Origin: CAIOSQ01 sp964434345
GTDB taxonomy: Bacteria > Pseudomonadota > Alphaproteobacteria > CACIAM-22H2
Length of the DNA: 32,627 nt
Assembly (NCBI GenBank): GCA_964434345.1
Contig: CAYSUY010000023.1
Span: forward strand, 1 to 32,627
Direction: 5' to 3'
A model generated the notes under the pieces. That model ran no database searches, was not told the origin of the DNA, and saw nothing but the letters and a program-made list of their open reading frames with translations. The first letter of the stretch is position 1. Every line of letters starts with the position of its first letter. Positions 26,783 to 32,627 of this stretch are shown here, one piece after another. Both the position numbers and the translations under genes were made by a program.

Positions 26783-27769
26783 TCAGCGCGGAGCGTTCGG
26801 AACGAACTGGTTCGTGTAGAAATCCTCGGCCTTCTGATTGGTCTCGAGCCCCATGTACTGCTTCATCAGTTGCAGCGTGTCGGTCCAATCCTGGGGTGCC
26901 ATGTAGCCGACCGGCTTGCCTTGCGATGCCTTCGACGGCATGAGCGAAATGCCCACCTTGAGCTGCTCCAGGCTGAGATCGGTCTCGAGGTCGGTCTTGA
27001 CCTTCTGCCCGGCCCTGACCGAGGCCGCGGGATCGGCCATCGCCGCCTCGAATGCGCGCACGGTCGCCTTGACGAAACGGCGCACGAGGTCCGGGTTGTT
27101 CCTGATCGTGTCGTCGTGGGTGTGGATCTGCAGTCCCACCGTGTTCACGCCGAAGGCCGCGTAGCCGAAGTTGAGAAGCGGAACGCCCTGGCGCGGCAAG
27201 GTGATCGACTGGTTGTCGAGACCGGCCATCAACGCCTCGACCCGCTTCTCGGCGACCGCCACGTTCTTGCCGGCGCCCTCGACGCGCAGGATGCGGACCT
27301 TGTCGCCGTCGACGCCGTTTGCCTTCCAGACGGCGGGAAGCAGCTGAAGACCGGCCTCGCCGGGGGCGGTTGCGATCGTCTTGCCCTCGAGATCCTTGAG
27401 CGTCTTGACGCCGGCGTCGGCCCTGACGCCGATCGCATAGGGCGACGAGCTGGTGATCGACATCACGGCGCGGATGGGGGCGCCCTTGGTGGCGACGTTG
27501 ATGATGCTCGGGCCATCCGAAAGGCCGAACATGTCGCCCTTGGCGCCGACGGTCTGTGCCGCGCGCACCGATCCCTGGCCCTCGCCGATGGTCAGGTCGA
27601 TGCCCTCCTCGCGGTAGAAGCCGCGCTCGACCCCGAGGTGGAAGGGGGTGTGGAAACCGTAGAGGATCCAGTTGAGCCGGAACGTGACCTTGTCCTGGGC
27701 GACCGCCGTCGTGGCGCCGAGCAGGGCGGCTGCGAAGGCGCAGCCGGTGGCGAGGATGCGAATGGTCAT
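26783..27769 (-). CDS. ABC transporter periplasmic binding protein, NMT1/ThiY (NitT/TauT) type
   Basis: A 328-residue solute-binding protein with a signal peptide ending at AVA-Q (about residue 24). Mature features are FRLNWILYGFHTPFHLGVERGFYREEG, where the LNW start and the GFYREEGID segment are typical of NMT1/THI5-like and taurine/nitrate-type binding proteins. LEGKTIATAPGEAGLQ is the usual second-lobe signature. This family carries sulfonates, nitrate, pyrimidine or flavin precursors, and aromatic acids, so the ligand cannot be named. GGAGG lies 9 bases upstream of the ATG. The permease gene is 35 bases upstream in the same operon; the ATPase lies in the divergent arm. Confidence 0.92.
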   Translation of the reverse strand: MTIRILATGCAFAAALLGATTAVAQDKVTFRLNWILYGFHTPFHLGVERGFYREEGIDLTIGEGQGSVRAAQTVGAKGDMFGLSDGPSIINVATKGAPIRAVMSITSSSPYAIGVRADAGVKTLKDLEGKTIATAPGEAGLQLLPAVWKANGVDGDKVRILRVEGAGKNVAVAEKRVEALMAGLDNQSITLPRQGVPLLNFGYAAFGVNTVGLQIHTHDDTIRNNPDLVRRFVKATVRAFEAAMADPAASVRAGQKVKTDLETDLSLEQLKVGISLMPSKASQGKPVGYMAPQDWTDTLQLMKQYMGLETNQKAEDFYTNQFVPNAPR

Positions 27770-27804
27770 GGCGTAGTCCTCCGTTTTTGTCGTTGGGATG
27801 TCGA

Positions 27805-28629
27805 TCAGGAACCGGCAGCACCGTCCGCCGAAGCGCGGCGCGAGACGTGCCAGGGGATCGCGACGCGTTCCGCGAGCTCGACGGCGGCGTAGAGCAGCAG
27901 GCCCATGACGCACAGGACCAGGATCGCGCCGAAGGTCATCGGCGTGTCGAAATTGTTCGTGTATTCCTGGATCTTGTAGCCAAGCCCTCGGTCCGACGCG
28001 ACGAACTCCGCGACGACCGCGGCGGTCGCCGAAAGCGCCGCGGCGACCTTGATGCCGGTGAACAGCGTCGGCATCGCGTGGGGCAGACGCACCATGAAGA
28101 AGATGCGCCAGCGCGAGGCGCCGGTGGAGCGTGCGAGGTCCATGATCTCCGGATCGACCGACTTGAAGGCGGCGATGCTGCTGACCAGGACCGGAAAGAA
28201 GGACAGGAGGAAGACGATCAGCACCTTCGATGTCAGGCCATAGCCGATCCAGATCAGGAACAGCGGCGCTATCGCGATCTTCGGCACGATCTGGAGGAAG
28301 ACGAGGACTGGATAGATCAGCTCCTCGAGGCGGCGCGAGAATGCGACGACGAGCGCCAGCAGCACGCCGATGACCACCGACGCGACGAACCCGACCAGCA
28401 TCGACTGTGCGGTGAACAGGGCGGCATCGGCGACGACATCCCATCTGCGCGCCGTCTGCCGGAGCACGAGCGACGGGGCGGGCAGAAGAAAGGGCTTGAT
28501 GCCGAGCGCGAACACGAGCGCTTCCCAGGCCGCGATCACGCCGCCGAGGCCGAGCGCTATGAACGCGGGCTTGCGCCAGGCGCGTCCAACCCGTCTCGTG
28601 TCGCCGGATCTTTCGCCGCCAGAAACCAA
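27805..28629 (-). CDS. ABC transporter permease, NitT/TauT (SsuC) type
   Basis: A 274-residue inner-membrane permease with about six membrane helices (for example FIALGLGGVIAAWEALVFAL and SKVLIVFLLSFFPVLVSSIA). The EAA cytoplasmic loop MDLARSTGASRWRIFFMVRLPHAMP docks the ATPase. No ATG is available near the start. Two in-frame TTG codons exist, 28644 and 28629. I choose 28629 because AGGAG lies exactly 7 bases upstream of it; 28644 would add five residues. It is the first gene of the leftward operon, and its start lies just inside the control region shared with iclR. Confidence 0.88.
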   Translation of the reverse strand: MVSGGERSGDTRRVGRAWRKPAFIALGLGGVIAAWEALVFALGIKPFLLPAPSLVLRQTARRWDVVADAALFTAQSMLVGFVASVVIGVLLALVVAFSRRLEELIYPVLVFLQIVPKIAIAPLFLIWIGYGLTSKVLIVFLLSFFPVLVSSIAAFKSVDPEIMDLARSTGASRWRIFFMVRLPHAMPTLFTGIKVAAALSATAAVVAEFVASDRGLGYKIQEYTNNFDTPMTFGAILVLCVMGLLLYAAVELAERVAIPWHVSRRASADGAAGS

Positions 28630-28665
28630 GGTCGCGCTCCTCAAGCTCTTTTAACGGTTGACGAA

Positions 28666-28695
28666 AACCTATTGGGTGGAACAGCGTTCCGTCAA
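28666..28695 (-). promoter_or_regulatory. Candidate promoter for the permease operon
   Basis: On the minus strand TTGACG (28695-28690) and TAGGTT (28671-28666, 3 of 6) are separated by 18 bases. The inverted-repeat operator lies almost exactly in the spacer. A second TTGACG faces the opposite way at 28658-28663 on the plus strand and could be a -35 for iclR, though no convincing -10 follows it. Confidence 0.4.
28678..28690. promoter_or_regulatory. Candidate IclR operator (GGAAC-AGC-GTTCC)
   Basis: A perfect 5-3-5 inverted repeat in the 65-base gap between the divergent permease and iclR genes, ending 5 bases before the iclR ATG. GGAAC/GTTCC half-sites are close to those known for several IclR-family proteins. 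Its place inside the spacer of the leftward promoter fits repression of the permease operon together with autoregulation. Confidence 0.6.
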
Positions 28696-29498
28696 TGCGA
28701 ACGATCGGATCCAATCTCGAGCGCGCGGTAGATGTCGTCGAATTGCTCGCGGAATTCCCGGAGGGCGAGCGCTTGTCGGCGATCGCGTTGCGTCTCGGAC
28801 TGCCGAAAAGCGCGGTCCATCGGCTGCTCGCGCCGCTGTGTGCGCGGGGATGGGCGGAGCAGGACGACGTCACCGGACGCTACAGGCTGAGCCTGCGACT
28901 GGCGCTGCTCGGACATCGCGTGTTCCAGGCCACGGGCTTCGGCGACGCATGCCAGCCGATCCTGGCGCGGCTCGCGGCTGAAAGCCGCGAACTGGTCCGC
29001 ATGACCGTCGTCCAGGGCGATGGTCTTGTCTGGGCCGCCTCGGCGCAAGGTGCGCCGCCGGGACTGCGCTACGAGCCCGCAATGTCCGGCCCCGTGCGTC
29101 TGCATGCGACGGCGAACGGCAAGGCGTGGCTGGCGTCTGTGCCGGACGCGCGCGCGCGCCGCATTCTGGGCGCGGCGGATCTCGTCCGTCTGACGCCGCG
29201 CACCATCGTGGCGCGCGCGGCGCTGATCCGCTGTCTGGGCGAAATCCGGCGTTGCGGCTGGGCGCTTGCCGACGAAGAGGCCGAAACCGGCGTGGTCGCG
29301 ATCGCTGTGGCGATCCCGGGTCCAGGGAGCGGATCTCCGGTTCCCGGCACCCTGTCCATCGCCGGGCCTGCGGCGCGGATGCCTGCGGCGCGGCATGCCG
29401 CGCTTGCCGCATCGCTCCGCGCGGCGGCGCTGGAGATCGCACGTTTCTGGGGCGGTCCGGAGGGTCGGGCCGCTGGCACCGGCGCCGGGCCAGGCTGA
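28695..29498 (+). CDS. IclR family transcriptional regulator
   Basis: A 267-residue IclR-type regulator. Residues 7-70 form the winged helix-turn-helix (NLERAVDVVELLAEFPEGER, then LGLPKSAVHRLLAPLCARGW). The rest is the GAF-like effector domain (VRMTVVQGDGLVWAASAQG, RLHATANGKAWLASV). IclR proteins sense small metabolites and usually control neighbouring catabolic operons. It is divergent from the permease operon across the GGAAC/GTTCC repeat and probably controls both arms. The ATG at 28695 has no clear Shine-Dalgarno, so translation may be weak. The last 20 residues are a glycine/alanine-rich tail. The ATPase gene begins 13 bases after its stop. Confidence 0.92.
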   Translation: MRTIGSNLERAVDVVELLAEFPEGERLSAIALRLGLPKSAVHRLLAPLCARGWAEQDDVTGRYRLSLRLALLGHRVFQATGFGDACQPILARLAAESRELVRMTVVQGDGLVWAASAQGAPPGLRYEPAMSGPVRLHATANGKAWLASVPDARARRILGAADLVRLTPRTIVARAALIRCLGEIRRCGWALADEEAETGVVAIAVAIPGPGSGSPVPGTLSIAGPAARMPAARHAALAASLRAAALEIARFWGGPEGRAAGTGAGPG

Positions 29499-29511
29499 AA
29501 GGAGCATGGCC

Positions 29512-30315
29512 ATGGACATGGTCGACGGGATCAGTATTGCGGGCCTCGACAAGGTGTTCCGCCGCGACGGCCGGGAGACGGTGGCGCTCAAGGACGTGTC
29601 GCTCGACATCGCGCGCGGGGAGTTTCTCGCCGTCGTCGGTCCGTCTGGATGTGGCAAGTCGACATTGATGCGGATCGTCGCCGGGCTCGTTCCGGCGACG
29701 GCCGGAACGGTGTCGGTGTTTGGGAAGGGCGTATCCGCGCCGGTCACCGATCTGGGCATCGTGTTCCAGAACCCGGTGCTTCTCGATTGGCGCGACGTGC
29801 TCGCAAACGTGCTGTTCCAGGTCGAGATCCGGGGCATGTCCGCGGCGGCGCACCGCGCGCGCGCACTCGACCTGCTGCGCAAGGTGGGACTCGGGGATTT
29901 CACGGACCGCTATCCGCACGAATTGTCCGGCGGCATGCGCCAGCGGGCGGCGATCGCGCGCGCGCTTCTGCACGACCCGCCGCTGCTGCTGATGGATGAG
30001 CCGTTCGGCGCGCTCGACGCGCTGACCCGCGAGCAGATGCGCATCGACCTCGAGGCGCTTTGGCTGGCGACGCGAAAGACGGTGATTTTCATCACGCATT
30101 CCATCGACGAGGCCGTTCTGCTCGCCGACCGGGTGGTCGTGATGTCGCCACGGCCGGGACGGATCGAGCGCATCCTCGATGTCGACCTGCCGCGGCCGCG
30201 GGGTCTGGCGGGACGTCGTGCGCCCCGGTTTTCCGAGCTCGCCGACGAGATAACGGCTCTGTTCCTGGCCCGCGGTATCCTCAATCAGGCAGACGCAAAG
30301 GACCACGCGCCATGA
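29512..30315 (+). CDS. ABC transporter ATP-binding protein, NitT/TauT (SsuB) type
   Basis: A 267-residue ATPase that powers the transporter whose permease and binding protein are in the opposite arm. Walker A is GPSGCGKST at 43-51, the ABC signature LSGGM at 138-142, Walker B LLLMDEP with Asp162 and Glu163, and the switch His is in FITHSIDEAVLLADRV. The overall form is that of SsuB/TauB. Two ATGs in frame compete, 29506 and 29512. I chose 29512 because AGGAG (29500-29504) is then 7 bases away. Its stop overlaps the SIS gene ATG (ATGA), indicating tight coupling of transporter ATPase and SIS protein. Confidence 0.93.
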   Translation: MDMVDGISIAGLDKVFRRDGRETVALKDVSLDIARGEFLAVVGPSGCGKSTLMRIVAGLVPATAGTVSVFGKGVSAPVTDLGIVFQNPVLLDWRDVLANVLFQVEIRGMSAAAHRARALDLLRKVGLGDFTDRYPHELSGGMRQRAAIARALLHDPPLLLMDEPFGALDALTREQMRIDLEALWLATRKTVIFITHSIDEAVLLADRVVVMSPRPGRIERILDVDLPRPRGLAGRRAPRFSELADEITALFLARGILNQADAKDHAP

Positions 30316-30881
30316 CTCGTCCGACGCTGCGTACCAGCGCGCAACCGGTGCTCGACGAGATCGGCGACGTCTTCGCGCGCATGGATGGCGCATGGACGTC
30401 GGACCTCGCGGGCGAGATCCTCGGCGCACGCCGGATCCTGTGTCACAGCGCCGGGCGCACGGGGCTGATGCTCCGGGCGTTCGTGATGCGCCTCGTGCAT
30501 CTCGGGTGCGACGCGCACATGGTGGGGGATGTTACGGCGCCTCCGATCGGTGCCGGCGATCTCCTGCTCGTCAATGCCGCGACGGGGGATCTGCCTTCCG
30601 CGATCGCACATCTGGCAAGCGCCTCACGAGCGGGGGCACGGCGGGTCGTCCTGACGGCCGCAACCACGGGCGCCGCGCGCGAGGCTGCAGATCGTGTCTT
30701 CGTGCTGCCGGCGCAGACCATGCTCGACGACACGGGAGCGGCGCGGCGGTCGGCGCTGCCGATGGGAAGTCAGTACGAACTAGCGCTGCTTGTCGCCACC
30801 GAACTCGTCGTGCTCGACATCATGCGCATGACGCGGACGGATTTCGCCGCCATGCGGAGACGCCACGCGAACATCCAGTGA
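30312..30881 (+). CDS. SIS domain protein related to 6-phospho-3-hexuloisomerase
   Basis: A 189-residue SIS-fold protein. Residues 41-72 (RILCHSAGRTGLMLRAFVMR, then LVHLGCDAHMVGD) and the C-terminal ALPMGSQYELALLVATELVV closely follow 6-phospho-3-hexuloisomerase (HxlB/PHI), which interconverts hexulose-6-phosphate and fructose-6-phosphate. The sugar-phosphate loop, usually SGSGxT in that family, reads NAATGDLPS here (residues 88-96), so the serines are gone. No hexulose-phosphate synthase lies nearby. It may act on another substrate, such as an unphosphorylated or sulfonated sugar, or may be a regulator; that is inference. It overlaps the ATPase gene by 4 bases and converges on the M23 gene. 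Confidence 0.82.
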   Translation: MTRPTLRTSAQPVLDEIGDVFARMDGAWTSDLAGEILGARRILCHSAGRTGLMLRAFVMRLVHLGCDAHMVGDVTAPPIGAGDLLLVNAATGDLPSAIAHLASASRAGARRVVLTAATTGAAREAADRVFVLPAQTMLDDTGAARRSALPMGSQYELALLVATELVVLDIMRMTRTDFAAMRRRHANIQ

Positions 30882-30887
30882 TGCGCT

Positions 30888-30903
30888 GCGGCCTGCGGGC
30901 CGC
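30888..30903. terminator. Small GC hairpin between convergent SIS and M23 genes
   Basis: GCGGCC-TGCG-GGCCGC forms a 6-base-pair stem with a 4-base loop, 6 bases after the SIS gene stop and 30 bases from the end of the converging M23 gene. There is no T-run on either side. This is a weak terminator candidate. Confidence 0.4.
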
Positions 30904-30933
30904 GTCTGGCGCTTGCGTCACGTTGTCTCGCGG

Positions 30934-32415
30934 CTACTCGCGCGGCTGCGCTGCGGCGAGCGCGCCCGGTTCCGCTTGCGCCATCTGGCGATCGGTCTCG
31001 GCGCGCGCTTGCCGGAACCGTGTAAGGTCGACGCCGTCGAGCTTGCGCCCGGTCGGGAACTTCACGTTCACCGGGTTCACTTGTGCGCCGCGGCGCAGGA
31101 TTTCGTAGTGGAGATGGGGGCCGGTGGAGCGGCCCGTGGATCCGACATAGCCAATGATCTGGCCCTGGCGGACGCGCGCCCCGTCCGCGATGCCCGACGC
31201 GAAGCGACTCAGATGGGCATACGCGGTCGCATACTCGCCGCCGCCGTGCCGGATGCGGAGATAATTTCCATAACCGCCATTCCAGCCCTTCTGCTCGACG
31301 ATGCCGTCTCCGGCTGCCTGGATGGGCGTGCCTGTCGGCGCTCCGAAGTCGACACCCTTGTGAAAGGCGCTGTAACCAAGGATCGGGTGCATCCGATTGC
31401 CGAAACCGGATGTAAGGCGAGCGCCGTCGATCGGCGTCTTGAGCAGCGCCTTGCGCACGCTCTCCCCATGACCGTTGTAGAAATCGACCTGTCCGTCGCG
31501 ATCCACGAACCGGTAGACGGCATGTCGCTTTCCCGAGAGCGTCAAGCTGGCGAAGGTCAACGCGCCTGATTTCGCGGCTCGGCCTTCGCCATCGACGAAG
31601 CGCTCGAAAAACACGTCGAAGGAATCGCCCGGCTGGATCTCGCGCTGGAAGTCGACATCGAAACTGAAGATCCGGATCATCTCGACCATCACGGTCGCTG
31701 GAATTCCCGCCTGGAGCCCGGCCTCGTAGAGGCTGCTCGTGACTACGCCCTGCGCGCGAACCGGGCGGAGCACCAGTTCCTTGTCATGCTGCTGGGGCAC
31801 GAACCGGCCCGCCGAGTCGCGGGCGACCCCGACATCACGGTCGGCACGTGCCGCAAGCCATGCGCCGACAAGAGGTTGCCCCTCGCCAGGGGCGCCGGGC
31901 GCGAAGGTGAAGGTTATCTCCTGGCCGGGCCGCAAACCCCGCAGATCATAGACGCTCGCCAGTGCGCTCGCTGCTTCGTGAGCTTCGGCGCGGGATATTC
32001 CGAGCGACAGGAGGATGTCCATCAGGGTGTCGCCGCGACGCACGGCGACGATTCGCTGCAGGGGGCGCGGCGGCAGCGCGACGTCGTCGTCGTCCAGCTC
32101 CGCGACATGGTCGGCGCCTTGCGCGTCCGATGCCGCTTCGCGTTCCGGCGTCGACGCAGGCGCTGGCGCAGCGACGATGCCGATCGTCTCGGCGGGGGGG
32201 ACATCTCCGCGGCCATCCGCGTGAGAGTGCGCCGCATGAGGCGCCGAGCCAGGCGCGTGAACAGCCTCCGTCGTGATGTCCCGCGCATCCATGTCGGGAC
32301 GCGAAATGCGTTCGGCGGCAAACAGGATAACGCCAAGGCCTGCGGCGAATACGGCGAGTTTGGCGGCCGTGCCCGCAGCCTTCCGTAGCGATCCCCGTCT
32401 GATCCGATCCCGCAT
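30934..32415 (-). CDS. Membrane-anchored M23 family metallopeptidase (murein DD-endopeptidase, MepM-like)
   Basis: A 493-residue peptidoglycan hydrolase that would cut peptide cross-links in the periplasm. Residues 16-37 are a single N-terminal membrane helix. A histidine-, proline- and acid-rich linker follows, then a LysM/OapA-like segment (RIVAVRRGDTLMDILLSLGI). The C-terminal M23 domain has zinc ligands His352 and Asp356 (FHKGVDFGAPTGTP) and HLH at 434-436 (GPHLHYEILRRG). The layout is that of E. coli MepM (YebA). AAAGGGG lies shortly before the ATG at 32415. The region behind it (32416-32627) has no gene but ends in an outward promoter. M23 endopeptidases are needed for cell elongation, like RodZ above. 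Confidence 0.94.
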   Translation of the reverse strand: MRDRIRRGSLRKAAGTAAKLAVFAAGLGVILFAAERISRPDMDARDITTEAVHAPGSAPHAAHSHADGRGDVPPAETIGIVAAPAPASTPEREAASDAQGADHVAELDDDDVALPPRPLQRIVAVRRGDTLMDILLSLGISRAEAHEAASALASVYDLRGLRPGQEITFTFAPGAPGEGQPLVGAWLAARADRDVGVARDSAGRFVPQQHDKELVLRPVRAQGVVTSSLYEAGLQAGIPATVMVEMIRIFSFDVDFQREIQPGDSFDVFFERFVDGEGRAAKSGALTFASLTLSGKRHAVYRFVDRDGQVDFYNGHGESVRKALLKTPIDGARLTSGFGNRMHPILGYSAFHKGVDFGAPTGTPIQAAGDGIVEQKGWNGGYGNYLRIRHGGGEYATAYAHLSRFASGIADGARVRQGQIIGYVGSTGRSTGPHLHYEILRRGAQVNPVNVKFPTGRKLDGVDLTRFRQARAETDRQMAQAEPGALAAAQPRE

Positions 32416-32583
32416 CGACCCTGTCCCCTTTGCTCACGCTGCCGCGACATGCGCACCGCGCATCGAAGCCATGCGCCACGTCGTCCAAGTCCAGGTGCCC
32501 AAGGGGAGTTAGCGCAAATTTGTTCGCAGATTCAAGGGCATCGCGCGAGCCCGAGAAAAAATGAAGACCCGCGTGTCGTTTTG

Positions 32584-32612
32584 TTGACTCGCGGATCTGC
32601 GGGACGTATACA
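32584..32612 (+). promoter_or_regulatory. Near-consensus sigma-70 promoter pointing off the right edge
   Basis: TTGACT (5 of 6) and TATACA (4 of 6, with the key first T, second A and third T) are separated by exactly 17 bases at 32590-32606. It is divergent from the M23 gene and only 15 bases from the end of the window. This is the strongest promoter-like sequence in the window. The gene it serves is outside. Such strong promoters in alphaproteobacteria often precede tRNA, rRNA or ribosomal-protein genes, but that is inference. Confidence 0.7.
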
Positions 32613-32627
32613 GCGCGCCCCTGACGA

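Overview
The window is very GC-rich and densely packed. It reads as chromosomal DNA of an alphaproteobacterium, most like Rhodospirillales or a relative. The reasons are the housekeeping gene orders (secA divergent from a ppiC-argJ pair; lysC/ptsP; rodZ-ispG-hisS; hemA-prfA-prmC; a DUF4167 gene beside clpB), the presence of alphaproteobacterial families (DUF1178, DUF4167, an NDUFAF5-like methyltransferase) and the codon bias. A 12-base run of N inside rodZ shows this is a draft assembly. I see no rRNA, tRNA, CRISPR array, transposase, integrase or prophage. No gene-free stretch exceeds about 215 bases.

Bases 1-7766 hold: the 5' part of secA (minus strand, cut by the left edge); ppiC, argJ and mutT (plus); an NDUFAF5/BioC-like methyltransferase (minus); comF and grxC (plus, ATGA overlap); a small methyltransferase (minus); DUF1178 (plus); and ubiG (minus). 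Orientation alternates often and the gaps are short.

Bases 7920-20118 are an almost unbroken plus-strand run. It starts with lysC, a nitronate monooxygenase-family gene and ptsP, which overlap each other by 4 bases. Next comes rodZ-ispG-hisS, the same order as in E. coli. Then comes hemA-prfA-prmC, again as in E. coli and again with 4-base overlaps. It ends with DUF4167. The run covers lysine-family amino acid synthesis, nitrogen-PTS signalling, cell shape, the MEP isoprenoid route, tRNA charging, C5 tetrapyrrole synthesis and release-factor methylation. A MOSC gene (minus) and clpB (plus, with a heat-shock-like promoter) follow.

Bases 23746-30881 are an accessory catabolic or transport locus read outward from a 65-base divergent control region. 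The leftward arm is permease, NMT1/ThiY-type binding protein, SDR dehydrogenase, an unrecognised EthD-like two-domain protein, and a succinate-semialdehyde-dehydrogenase-like ALDH. The rightward arm is an IclR regulator, the transporter ATPase, and a SIS protein related to 6-phospho-3-hexuloisomerase. A perfect GGAAC-N3-GTTCC repeat sits in the control region and is a good candidate IclR operator. The substrate cannot be read from the sequence. This is the best candidate in the window for an undescribed pathway.

Bases 30934-32415 encode a membrane-anchored M23 murein endopeptidase (minus). The last 50 bases hold a near-consensus sigma-70 promoter (TTGACT-N17-TATACA) firing off the right edge.
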